Shown: positions 1 to 7,431, counted from the first letter of the stretch. The stretch: 12,717 nt of DNA from Euzebya sp051004735 (GCA_051004735.1 JBPCKA010000008.1:1-12717), one strand, 5' to 3'. Made by a program: numbers and translations. The notes: a model not told the origin generated them from the sequence alone.

Positions 1-60
1 GACTGGGACATCGAGGTTGGCGGCGTCACCTGTGCAGCCCTGACCCCGGCGTTCCAATGA
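1..60 (+). CDS. C-terminal end of an unidentified protein (partial)
   Basis: The first reading frame is open from base 1 and gives 19 residues ending in ALTPAFQ before TGA at 58-60. The stop overlaps the ATG of the next gene at 57-59 (ATGA), the usual sign of translational coupling. Codon choice matches the downstream genes. The fragment is too short to assign a family, but the coupling suggests the missing gene belongs to the same operon as the crotonase-like gene. Confidence 0.6.
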   Translation, partial: DWDIEVGGVTCAALTPAFQ

Positions 61-992
61 CCACCCAGCCCGTCTGGCCGACAGACACCCTGACCTATGA
101 GGTCACCGACCGCGTGTGCCGGATCACCCTGAACCGGCCTCATCGCGGCAACGGCCTGACCCGCCACCTGATCGACCAGTTGGCGGCCGCCGTCGAACAT
201 GCCGACCTGGATCCCGGGGTCCATGTCATTCTCCTGGCCGGCAACGGGAAGGGGTTCTGCGGGGGCTACGACCTGGTCGAATCCGCCGAGGGACAGGGCC
301 GAATGGGCGACACAGGTCCCGATGACCGGCCACCTGGCTCGCCACTGGATCCCGACGTCCTGGCCGCCAACCACGACCCGGCTGAGGGGTGGGACCCGAT
401 GGTGGACTACGCGATGATGAGCCGGAATGTCCGGGCGTTCATGACGTTGTTCCACGCCTCCACACCGGTGGTCTGCAAGGTCCACGGCTTCTGCGTGGCC
501 GGCGGGACGGACCTGGCCCTGTGCTCCGATCTGCTGATCATCGCCCAGGACGCCAAGATCGGCTATCCGCCAGCACGCGTGTGGGGATCACCGACCACCT
601 CGATGTGGGCGGCGCGACTGGGTCCGCAGCGAGCCAAGCGGCTGTTGTTCACCGGTGATTCGCTATCGGGAGCCGAGGCGGTCGAGTGGGGTCTGGCCAT
701 CGAATCCCCGCCGGCTGATGAGTTGGATGAACGGGCGGACGCGCTGGCCCAGCGCATCGCCCGGATGCCGCTCAACCAACTGGCGATGATGAAGATCCTG
801 GTCAACCAACAGGTCTACGGCCAGGGCCTGCACGCCACCCAGGTCCTTGGCACGGTCTTTGACGGCATCACCCGGCACACACGAGAGGGGTACGCCTTCC
901 AACAGCGTGCGGCCGACGCGGGGTTCAAGCAGGCCGTGGCCGAGCGCGACCAACCTTTCGGCGACGTCGGTCCCTCCACCTTCAAGGGCTGA
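57..992 (+). CDS. Crotonase-fold (enoyl-CoA hydratase/isomerase family) protein, atypical active site
   Basis: This 311-residue protein has the crotonase layout: N-terminal strands ending in VHVILLAGNGKGFCGGYDL (residues 55-73), whose GFCGGYDL forms the first half of the CoA-thioester oxyanion hole, and a second block KVHGFCVAGGTDLALCSD (141-158) giving the second oxyanion glycine. The usual length is about 260; the surplus is an insertion at about 76-120, before the central helices. Of the two catalytic glutamates of true hydratases, the first (GGGCE) is Asp152 here (AGGTD). The second, normally in FGQPE, falls in IGYPPAR (168-174), where the site is Pro. Classical hydratase activity is therefore doubtful; an isomerase, hydrolase or other acyl-CoA reaction is possible. 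The start overlaps the previous stop and fits the family N-terminus. The fold assignment is secure, the reaction unknown. Confidence 0.9.
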   Translation: MTTQPVWPTDTLTYEVTDRVCRITLNRPHRGNGLTRHLIDQLAAAVEHADLDPGVHVILLAGNGKGFCGGYDLVESAEGQGRMGDTGPDDRPPGSPLDPDVLAANHDPAEGWDPMVDYAMMSRNVRAFMTLFHASTPVVCKVHGFCVAGGTDLALCSDLLIIAQDAKIGYPPARVWGSPTTSMWAARLGPQRAKRLLFTGDSLSGAEAVEWGLAIESPPADELDERADALAQRIARMPLNQLAMMKILVNQQVYGQGLHATQVLGTVFDGITRHTREGYAFQQRAADAGFKQAVAERDQPFGDVGPSTFKG

Positions 993-1038
993 GAGTTCTG
1001 CGATCCCGGTTTCCTCCGATGCCCGCCGGTGAGGCAGG

Positions 1039-2349
1039 ATGCCCGCCATGACCGGCGCTCCCACCCCTCGTCCATGGTTGTCGGATGCGGCCACAGCCCG
1101 TGAAGCGGAGATCCTGGGCCGCTTACCACAGGACAGTGCCGCCATCCACGCTCAACTGGACGCGCTGATCAACCGCAACCGCCAGATCCACGAGCGGGAC
1201 TGCATCAACCTCAATCCTGCGACCAACGTGATGAATCCACGTGCGGAAGCCGCGCTGTCAGCCGGTCTGGGATCCCGGCCATCCCTGGGCCACCCCGGTG
1301 AGAAGTATGAAATGGGGCTTGAGGCGATCGAGCAGATCGAGGTGATCACGGCTGCCTTGGCCTGCAAGGTCATGGATGCCAGCTTCGCCGAGATCAAGGT
1401 GCCATCGGGCGCGATGGCCAACCTGTATGCCTTCATGGCGACCTGCCAACCGGGTGATGCGATCATCGTGCCGCCCCCCGCCATCGGCGGGCACATCACC
1501 CACGACCGCGCAGGTGCCGCCGGCCTGTACGGCCTGCGGATCCACCATGCGCCCGTGGATGCCGATCGGTACACCATCGACATTGACGGTCTGGCCAGGC
1601 TGACCCGTCGGGTTCAGCCACGCTTGATCACCGTCGGCGGCAGCCTCAATCTGCTGCCCCATCCGGTTGCGGCCGTGCGTGAGGTCGCCGACAGCGTGGG
1701 CGCTCAGGTGCTGTTCGATGCGGCTCACGCCTGCGGCATGCTGGCCAGCTGCGTATGGCCCAATCCCCTGAAGCAGGGTGCGGACCTGATCACGATGAGC
1801 ACCTACAAGAGCCTGGGTGGACCCCCTGCAGGTCTGGTGGTGACCGACAACGAACGGCTGGCTGCCAAGATCGATGCCATCGCCTATCCGGGTCTGACCG
1901 CAAACTTCGATGCGGGCAACACCGCAGCGCTGGCCTACACCCTGGTGGACTGGCTGGACCACGGTCCGGCATATGGCACAGCAATGGCGCACACGGCGCT
2001 GGCCCTAGCGCAAAGCCTGATGGACGAGGGATTGCCGGTCTTCACCACCGTCGAGGGACCGACGACAACCCATCAGTTCGCCCTCCACGCCGATCGGTGG
2101 GGAGGCGGGCAGGCGATGGCCCAGCACCTGCGACTTGCCAACCTCCTGACCTGCGCGATCGGGCTTCCGGCTGGTGAGGGACTGCGTCTGGGAACTCCCG
2201 AGATCGTGCGGTGGGGGATGACACCTGAGGACATGCCACAGCTGGCAGCACTGATCGCACGCGCGTTGGGCCCTGATCCGGCCGGTGCGGCCGAAGACGT
2301 GACCGATTTTCGGCGGAATTTCGACACGCTGCGGTTCATCACCGGTTGA
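1039..2349 (+). CDS. Serine hydroxymethyltransferase-like PLP-dependent enzyme
   Basis: The fold-type I PLP enzyme aligns by eye along its length with GlyA. PSGAMANLYA (122-131) binds the cofactor phosphate, GGHITH (150-155) holds the ring-stacking His, DAAHACGM (227-234) contains the pyridine-N Asp227 and His230, STYKSLGG (254-261) carries the Schiff-base Lys257 (THKT in GlyA), and GLRLGTPE (381-388) keeps the carboxylate-binding Arg383. The GlyA segment YAEGYPGxRYYGG is replaced by SLGHPGEKYEMGLEAIE (about 82-98), so tetrahydrofolate use cannot be assumed. It may be a housekeeping SHMT of divergent type, an aldolase, or a transaldolase-like enzyme. The ATG at 1048 (MTGAPTPRP) may be the true start, because GAGGCAGG ends at 1038, 9 nt before it but directly against the ATG at 1039. 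It is followed without a gap by an EamA transporter gene. Confidence 0.85.
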   Translation: MPAMTGAPTPRPWLSDAATAREAEILGRLPQDSAAIHAQLDALINRNRQIHERDCINLNPATNVMNPRAEAALSAGLGSRPSLGHPGEKYEMGLEAIEQIEVITAALACKVMDASFAEIKVPSGAMANLYAFMATCQPGDAIIVPPPAIGGHITHDRAGAAGLYGLRIHHAPVDADRYTIDIDGLARLTRRVQPRLITVGGSLNLLPHPVAAVREVADSVGAQVLFDAAHACGMLASCVWPNPLKQGADLITMSTYKSLGGPPAGLVVTDNERLAAKIDAIAYPGLTANFDAGNTAALAYTLVDWLDHGPAYGTAMAHTALALAQSLMDEGLPVFTTVEGPTTTHQFALHADRWGGGQAMAQHLRLANLLTCAIGLPAGEGLRLGTPEIVRWGMTPEDMPQLAALIARALGPDPAGAAEDVTDFRRNFDTLRFITG

Positions 2350-3191
2350 TGAATACTGCTATACCGCTGTCGTTGGGCGCGGCCATCACATTCGGTGCAG
2401 CCGACTTCCTGGGCGGCCTGGCCAGTCGCAAGGCAGATGTCCTACCGGTGACACTGGTGGGACAGGCGATCGGTCTGGCGGTAATAGGGGTGGCCGTGCC
2501 ATTCCTTCCGGGGCAGCTGAGCGCAGCGGCAATCGGCTGGGGCGTGGTCGCCGGGTTCGGTGGGTCCCTGGGGCTGTTGGCCTATTTCCGTGCTCTCAGC
2601 ATCGGCGCTATGGGTGTGACCGCACCTGTCGCCTCACTGGTCGGCGCTGCGGTCCCTGTTGGTGTCGGACTGGGGTTGGGCGAGCGTCCCGAACTGACGG
2701 CCGCCATCGGCATCGTTATCGGCGTGGTCGCCACCGTGTTGGTGTCACGGCCACCCTCACAGGCTGACGCCACATCGACGGCTGCAGCGCCGCGGGGCCT
2801 GGTCACGGCTGCGGCGGCGGGCGTCCTGTTCGGCGTGTTCTTTGTGGCGCTGGACCAGGCCCCCGCGGATTCGGGGTTGTGGCCGCTGGTTGGTGCCCGG
2901 GGCATCGGGATCGTGCTGATCGGCTGTCTGGTCGGCCTTCGCCGCCCCTCGCGGCCCCATGTCAGGGTCATGGGGATCGCCACCGCGTCGGGATTGCTGG
3001 ACATGGTCGCCAACGTCTTGTTCCTGCTGGCCACCCGCGAGGGACTGCTGGTGTTGACCGCGGTCGTGACCGGGTTGTATCCGGTGGTGGTGGTGATCCT
3101 GGCGTGGTTGTTCCTGAAAGAACGACTGGGGCGCGGCCAACTGGTCGGGGTGGGGTTCGCGCTGGGCGCTGCAGCCCTCATCGCCGTGTGA
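2349..3191 (+). CDS. EamA-family (DMT superfamily) ten-helix transporter
   Basis: The 280-residue, almost wholly hydrophobic protein has two EamA repeats of about five helices, separated by a short polar linker (SRPPSQADATSTAAAPRG, roughly residues 133-150). The first repeat ends with a helix pair after YFRALSIGAMGVTAPVASLV. The second contains the mirrored LLATREGLLVLTAVVTGLYPVVVV and the characteristic FLKERLGRGQL before the last helix. Members are inner-membrane exporters or importers of amino acids, sugars and other small metabolites; the substrate cannot be read from sequence. The ATG at 2349 shares its A with the TGA of the PLP enzyme (TGATG), so the two are probably co-translated. A TTG one codon upstream (2346) is a less likely start. 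Pairing with a PLP enzyme makes amino-acid-like cargo plausible, but this is inference. Confidence 0.9.
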   Translation: MNTAIPLSLGAAITFGAADFLGGLASRKADVLPVTLVGQAIGLAVIGVAVPFLPGQLSAAAIGWGVVAGFGGSLGLLAYFRALSIGAMGVTAPVASLVGAAVPVGVGLGLGERPELTAAIGIVIGVVATVLVSRPPSQADATSTAAAPRGLVTAAAAGVLFGVFFVALDQAPADSGLWPLVGARGIGIVLIGCLVGLRRPSRPHVRVMGIATASGLLDMVANVLFLLATREGLLVLTAVVTGLYPVVVVILAWLFLKERLGRGQLVGVGFALGAAALIAV

Positions 3192-3277
3192 TCAGAGGAC
3201 GTCCCGGGAGGAGTGGCCGACACCACCCATTGGATGCGTGAGGGGGCCCGCGTGGCCAGGCCTGTCACAATGACGCC

Positions 3278-3442
3278 ATGTCCGTCGCTGTTCCCGAGCA
3301 GATCGTGTGCGTCGAATGCCGTGGCACCTGCCACCGGCTGAGCCACGTCCCCGACGGGGGATTCGAGCCTGGTGACTGGGTCGCCTACCGCTGCCCGGAC
3401 TGCTGGGACCGATTCGATCTGCAGGTCCAGGATCCTGACTAG
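3278..3442 (+). CDS. Small zinc-ribbon-like protein (54 aa)
   Basis: An ATG at 3278 opens a 54-codon frame beginning MSVAVPEQIVCVECRGTCHR and ending at TAG 3440-3442. Two CxxC knuckles (C11-C14 and C39-C42) sit 24 residues apart with intervening GDWVAYRCPDCW, the arrangement of a single zinc ribbon; C18 is an extra cysteine. Many actinobacteria carry tiny zinc-ribbon proteins of this kind with no established function. There is no clear Shine-Dalgarno, but CACAAT ends 7 nt before the ATG, so a leaderless message is possible. It lies 86 nt after the transporter gene and 94 nt before the tig start. It may bind nucleic acid or simply zinc; nothing in the sequence decides. Confidence 0.7.
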   Translation: MSVAVPEQIVCVECRGTCHRLSHVPDGGFEPGDWVAYRCPDCWDRFDLQVQDPD

Positions 3443-3483
3443 GACGAGGACTGGGACCAATCCACACGGTGGTAGGGAGCCGG

Positions 3484-3489
3484 TACCAT
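3484..3489 (+). promoter_or_regulatory. Candidate -10 element of the tig promoter
   Basis: TACCAT matches the actinobacterial TAnnnT -10 pattern. A loose -35 match, TCCACA, lies 17 nt upstream at 3461-3466. Transcription would start near 3496 and give an untranslated leader of about 40 nt before the GTG of tig. The call rests on pattern only. Confidence 0.35.
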
Positions 3490-3536
3490 GCCGCCGACCC
3501 CCTCCACCCATTTTTCTGCCGCTAGGACACCCAACC

Positions 3537-4910
3537 GTGGTCACCACTGAAGTCGAAAAGGTCGACGACACCAAGATGAAGCTCGTCATCACCGTGGAGG
3601 CTGATCGGGTCACCAAGGCCATCGATGAGGCCGCGCGGCGCCTGGCGTCGTCGATGAAGATCCCGGGCTTTCGGCCTGGCAGGGCTCCCCTGAAGGTGTT
3701 GGAGTCCCGCCTTGGCAAGGGTGCTGTGGCCGAGGCGGCCGCACGCGAGAGCTTCCCCGAGTTCTATACCGAGGCGCTGAAGCAGGCCGAGATCACACCG
3801 GTCGGCCCACCGCGTCTGGAGGTGGAGGAGTTCAGCCGCGGTAGTGACGCCACCTTCGTCGCGATGGTCGACATCCGTCCGGAGTTCGAGGTTCCCGACT
3901 ATGAGGGGATGACCGTCGAGCACCCCGAGTGGGAACTGACCGACGAGGAACTCTCTGACAACCTGGACGCGATGCGCGAGCGCTTCGCCGAGGTCGAGGC
4001 CGTGCAGCGCGCAGCGCAGCCGGGTGATTTTGTGACACTGACACTGACGGCGAAGAAGTCCGACGGGACCGTGGTCGATGACGCCTCGGCCGAGGACGTG
4101 TTGTATGAGATCCCCACCGAGGAATCCGACTCGGTGTTGGACGCCACCCTGCCAGGCGCCGAGGCCGGCGCGATCCTGACCTTCACCGACGTGTTGGGCG
4201 CCGACTACCCCGACGGACTGGCCGGTCAGGAGTTGGAGTTCACGGCCATCGTCAAGGAGGTCAAGACCAAGACCCTGCCCGACCTCGACGACGACTTCGC
4301 GTTGACCGCCAGCGAGTTTGACACCATCGAGGAGTTGACCGAGGACCTGCGGGTCCAGATCGGCGCGGAGAAGCGGCGCATGGCACGTGCGAACCTGCGA
4401 GGCAAGGTCATCGAGGCCCTGGCCGAGATGGTCGATATCTCCCTGCCCGAATCCATGGTCGAGGAGGAGCAGCGCTTCCGCGTGAACCGTCTGGCTCACC
4501 AGGCCGAGCACAACGGTCTGCAGTTCGACCAGTTCCTTCATCTGGCCAGTGGCGGTGAGCCTCAGGCGTTGCTTGACACCCTGAAGACCGAGGCCGAGCA
4601 GACCGTCAAGGCACAGTTGATCGTCGATGAGATCGGTCAGGCCTTGGAGATCGCGATCGAGCAGCGCGACCTGGGTGAGGAGATCGCCCGTCAGTCCCAG
4701 CGACTGGGTCGCGAACCAGGCGAGATCGCCGAGATGATGATGCAGCCCGACAACCTGGGTGCGCTGTATGCCGACACCTACCGTCGCAAGACCATCGACA
4801 AGCTCTTGACCCTGGTGACAGTCACAAACGTGCCGCCGGACGAACCGGAGCCCCAGACCCAGGTTGACCCACAGGAGCAGGATCCAGACACTTCCGATGA
4901 GGAGGAGTAA
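3537..4910 (+). CDS. tig: Trigger factor, ribosome-associated chaperone
   Basis: The 457-residue protein has the three trigger-factor domains. The N-terminal ribosome-binding domain carries the signature GFRPGRAP (44-51). A central FKBP-like peptidyl-prolyl isomerase domain spans about 160-245. The C-terminal helical arms and body run from about 250 to 430. An acidic, disordered tail ends DTSDEEE. It binds ribosomal protein L23 at the exit tunnel and shields nascent chains. I chose the GTG at 3537 because AGGA lies at 3524-3527 (9 nt spacing) and the protein then starts MVTTEVEKVDDTKMK, as the family does. The open frame extends to an ATG at 3372, but that adds 55 low-complexity Arg/Pro/Thr residues and overlaps the zinc-ribbon gene. 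clpP and clpX follow on the same strand after two opposite-strand genes. The stop lies 4 nt from the stop of the convergent neighbour. Confidence 0.97.
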   Translation: MVTTEVEKVDDTKMKLVITVEADRVTKAIDEAARRLASSMKIPGFRPGRAPLKVLESRLGKGAVAEAAARESFPEFYTEALKQAEITPVGPPRLEVEEFSRGSDATFVAMVDIRPEFEVPDYEGMTVEHPEWELTDEELSDNLDAMRERFAEVEAVQRAAQPGDFVTLTLTAKKSDGTVVDDASAEDVLYEIPTEESDSVLDATLPGAEAGAILTFTDVLGADYPDGLAGQELEFTAIVKEVKTKTLPDLDDDFALTASEFDTIEELTEDLRVQIGAEKRRMARANLRGKVIEALAEMVDISLPESMVEEEQRFRVNRLAHQAEHNGLQFDQFLHLASGGEPQALLDTLKTEAEQTVKAQLIVDEIGQALEIAIEQRDLGEEIARQSQRLGREPGEIAEMMMQPDNLGALYADTYRRKTIDKLLTLVTVTNVPPDEPEPQTQVDPQEQDPDTSDEEE

Positions 4911-4914
4911 CACC

Positions 4915-6102
4915 TCAGCCGGGGTCGCGGATCGCCAGTGCCCGACAGGTGATGGCATCAAGGACCACGTCGACGGCGAAGCCATCAGCGGGTGGGTTGA
5001 GCTCTGCCAGGTCCTCCACCTCGCTGGTCCCTCGAACATCCATGCGGGTGTCGGTGTCGATGTAGACAACCCGTGTTCCTTCGGGAGCACCGGTCATCTG
5101 CGGGGCGGGGGAGACACAGGGCACGCCGGTGGCGGCGGTGACCAGTACACGGTTTCCCGTGGGGTCAGGCCCCAGCAACTGCAGCCGGACGGTGCGGGAA
5201 CCCTGTAGCGAGGAGCCGGCCCAGGTCGAGGAGGGCAGCACTGCGGCTTGGACGATTTGCCCGTCGGACAGGCGCACGGCCAGCGGATCGCCGATATTGG
5301 TCACCACTGCCCCCAGTTCATCCACTGCAAGGTCAAGGTCGACGGGCACCCCGATCCCGTCGCCGTCGCCGTCACAAGCCGTCGCCGAGCGGTCCCTCAG
5401 GGGACCGGGGCACCAGCTGATCCCGGCGTCAGGGTGGATCTGCAGCCAGCCCCGCGCGACCTGCCACCCATCGGTGGTGGCATCGATGTCTGTGGCCAGG
5501 AAGGCATGGTCGGTCAGTCCCGGGGGTAACGCGGGCGTCTCTGGCAGGTCCCCTTGGCGGTCGGCCAGTCGGCACGCCTCTGGCGGCCCGTGAGCCAACT
5601 CGCCCATCAGCGGTGGGTCTTGTGTCCCGAGCCATGGGTCTTCGGCCTGCAGGACCCGGATCGGTGCTCCCGCACGGAAGCGCCCCTCGACCTGTGTGCG
5701 CCGTGGCGTGAGTCCCACAGGGACATTGGTGCGTGGGTTCAACCGCCCCGGCACAAACCCGCCGTACCGCCGACCGTCGGGACCAAACGTCAGACCCAAT
5801 TGCGGATCGACGAAGCGCAGACCGGATTCACACCAGCCGACCAGTCCGCCTATGGGTCCACCGCCAGGAGCGAATGCTTCAAGGATCTGCACGTCGCCCA
5901 GGGGTGATGTGGAGATCCACACGGGAGTCCCATCGGTCAGCAGTCGAGGGACCACGTGATCCTGCGGTGGCGCCTCCACCACCACGACCGCTGTGGAGTC
6001 GGTGCTGCGGACCATCCACCCGATCACCAGCAGTGCCACGGTGACGCCCACCAGCGTGGCCGGCCGGGGCCAGCGTGCACGTACCGGGGGCGGTGCCGCC
6101 AT
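4915..6102 (-). CDS. Exported, membrane-anchored six-cysteine protein, paralog A (unknown function)
   Basis: The 395-residue protein has a basic N-terminus (RARWPRP), one hydrophobic segment (about 16-31, TLVGVTVALLVIGWMV), and a long Pro/Gly/Asp-rich remainder expected outside the membrane. It has exactly six cysteines (C91, C177, C231, C243, C329, C386), and the upstream paralog has six in the same order and context. Shared blocks are DGTPVWISTSP, GLVGWC with FVD about eight residues on, DGWQVARGWLQI, GDPLAVRL-DG-I, STWAGSSLQG, and a closing DAITCRALAIRDPG. GWC-x5-FVD-x3-G-x2-F-x3-G (89-110) vaguely resembles the edge of a Rieske-like beta domain, but without the CxH ligand pairs. No enzyme motif is recognised. 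It lies 22 nt downstream of paralog B on the same strand, so the two are probably one transcript. A short C-terminal IRDPG ends 4 nt from the tig stop. Confidence 0.8.
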   Translation of the reverse strand: MAAPPPVRARWPRPATLVGVTVALLVIGWMVRSTDSTAVVVVEAPPQDHVVPRLLTDGTPVWISTSPLGDVQILEAFAPGGGPIGGLVGWCESGLRFVDPQLGLTFGPDGRRYGGFVPGRLNPRTNVPVGLTPRRTQVEGRFRAGAPIRVLQAEDPWLGTQDPPLMGELAHGPPEACRLADRQGDLPETPALPPGLTDHAFLATDIDATTDGWQVARGWLQIHPDAGISWCPGPLRDRSATACDGDGDGIGVPVDLDLAVDELGAVVTNIGDPLAVRLSDGQIVQAAVLPSSTWAGSSLQGSRTVRLQLLGPDPTGNRVLVTAATGVPCVSPAPQMTGAPEGTRVVYIDTDTRMDVRGTSEVEDLAELNPPADGFAVDVVLDAITCRALAIRDPG

Positions 6103-6124
6103 TGCCCAAGCGTAGAGCAGGCCG

Positions 6125-7348
6125 TCATCCAGCGTCGGTGATGAGCAGCGCCCGGCAGGTCGCGCGGTCGATCACCACCTGGACCTCGACGTCGGGGCGT
6201 GTGGGCGACTGGGCCGCCAGTCGTGCGGGGTCGCTGACGCCGCCGATCTGGAACAGGGTCTCCGCACCGATCGAGATGGCACTGGCCACCGCCTGATTGG
6301 TCAGCAAGCCGGGGAAGGCTCCCAGGCACAGTTCCGTGCCACCGCCCTGAACCCCTCTGACGTTGGCGGTGCCTCGAACAGCGTCCAAAGACACGTAGTT
6401 GCCGACGTAGCGCTCGGTGCCGCGCAATGACGATCCGCGCCACGTCGAGTCGGCCATTACCGCCGCGCGGGCAACGACTCCGTCCTCCAGTCGCACGGCC
6501 AGCGGTCCACCGAGGATCGCCGGAATACCACCGACGTCCTGCCGGTCGATGGTGAACCCGACTGACACATCCGAACGGGGTTGGGGGCAGCGGGGCTGGG
6601 TTTCCCGGGTGGGTTCGGCGTCACACCAGGTGGCGCGACCGTCCACGTCGATGATCAGCCAGCCGTCGGTCACCTGCCAACCGCTGGCGTCGGGGTCGAT
6701 CGGACCGGCCAGGAAGGAATGGTCGATCAGGCGGCGAAACACCGGGGCGGCGTCAGGATCGGCTACGGCGGGATCGGGAGGAAGGCGGCATGAGTTTGGA
6801 GGCGTCAGCGGCTGCAACAGCGGTCGATCCTGAACCTGCCACGCCTGGAGTTGCTGAACCTGGCCCACTTCGAAGGGGTCATCGGGCTGAGTACGCCCCT
6901 GGATGGGCTGGACCTCACGATGGATCAGGTCATCAACGGCGGTATGCGGTTCCTCGAAGATGGTCTGGGACAGCTCCCGGCCCTGGATGCTGGAGGGCAA
7001 GCGCCGTCCCCTGACGTCGTACAGAGGTCCCAGGTGGGCGTCCACGAACATGCCCGCGTCAGCACACCACCCGACCAGACCGGTGATCGGGGTGTCGATC
7101 TCGGTGTCGAATGCCTGGATGACATCAAGAATCGGTTCGCCGTCCGGCTCTACAGCCGGGGAACTGACCACGAACACCGGCGTTCCGTTGGCCAATCGGT
7201 CAGCCCGAATCGTGCCGAAGTCGGGAATCGACAAGACATCGGTGACGGTCGCCCGGTCAGCACTGCGGGCTGCAACGACCACCAATACCAGCACCACGAC
7301 AACAGCCCCCACCCGGAGGATGCGTCGTCGTGGGGTCGTGTCCGCCAT
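6125..7348 (-). CDS. Exported, membrane-anchored six-cysteine protein, paralog B (unknown function)
   Basis: From the ATG at 7348 the protein is 407 residues: polar MADTTPRRR, a strong hydrophobic stretch (about 10-27, ILRVGAVVVVLVLVVVAA), then an exported domain. The cysteines are C95, C187, C242, C254, C341 and C398, matching paralog A one for one. Shared blocks are NGTPVFVVSSP, ITGLVGWC, FVDAHLG, SGWQVTDGWLII, GPLAVRLEDGVV, STWRGSSLRG and RATCRALLITDAG at the C-terminus. Even cysteine number and an exported location suggest three disulfides in each paralog (inference). The frame is open 22 codons further to 7414, but that extension crosses the putative clpP promoter and lacks family character. 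No Shine-Dalgarno is visible at 7348; TAGCGT lies 8 nt upstream, so a leaderless transcript is possible. First gene of a probable two-gene unit, divergent from clpP. Function not recognised. Confidence 0.8.
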   Translation of the reverse strand: MADTTPRRRILRVGAVVVVLVLVVVAARSADRATVTDVLSIPDFGTIRADRLANGTPVFVVSSPAVEPDGEPILDVIQAFDTEIDTPITGLVGWCADAGMFVDAHLGPLYDVRGRRLPSSIQGRELSQTIFEEPHTAVDDLIHREVQPIQGRTQPDDPFEVGQVQQLQAWQVQDRPLLQPLTPPNSCRLPPDPAVADPDAAPVFRRLIDHSFLAGPIDPDASGWQVTDGWLIIDVDGRATWCDAEPTRETQPRCPQPRSDVSVGFTIDRQDVGGIPAILGGPLAVRLEDGVVARAAVMADSTWRGSSLRGTERYVGNYVSLDAVRGTANVRGVQGGGTELCLGAFPGLLTNQAVASAISIGAETLFQIGGVSDPARLAAQSPTRPDVEVQVVIDRATCRALLITDAG

Positions 7349-7356
7349 GGACGAGG

Positions 7357-7366
7357 ACGCTATCGT
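7357..7366. promoter_or_regulatory. Overlapping divergent -10 candidates for clpP and the six-cysteine operon
   Basis: On the + strand TATCGT (7361-7366) fits TAnnnT and would start clpP mRNA near 7373. On the - strand TAGCGT (7357-7362) fits the same pattern and lies 8 nt before the ATG of paralog B, which suits leaderless initiation. The two hexamers share two base pairs, so polymerase could not occupy both at once. No good -35 is visible for either (GTGTCC at 7338-7343 is the best for clpP). Confidence 0.35.
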
Positions 7367-7431
7367 GGCCACCCCGAGTAGGCGGCCAACTCCAGACCCG
7401 TGCCGCGCTACCAATCGCCAGGAGCGAGCCC

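Noticed and set aside
663..1145. 160-codon - strand open frame at the crotonase 3' end
   Set aside because: Antisense shadow; no family resemblance and no start signal.
3372..3536. N-terminal extension of trigger factor from ATG 3372
   Set aside because: Overlaps the zinc-ribbon gene, has no family similarity, and the GTG at 3537 has a well-spaced AGGA.
2582..3718. Long - strand open frame (378 codons) opposite the transporter gene
   Set aside because: Low-complexity Arg/Pro/Thr/Ser composition; it is an antisense shadow of the EamA gene and the tig upstream region in high-GC DNA.
3522..5090. 522-codon - strand open frame opposite tig
   Set aside because: Leu/Gln/Gly/His-rich shadow; the + strand frame is unambiguously trigger factor.
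7330..7431. N-terminal extension of ClpP from ATG 7330
   Set aside because: Overlaps the opposite gene's start and the promoter candidates; TTG 7432 has AGGAG at the right distance and gives the family N-terminus.
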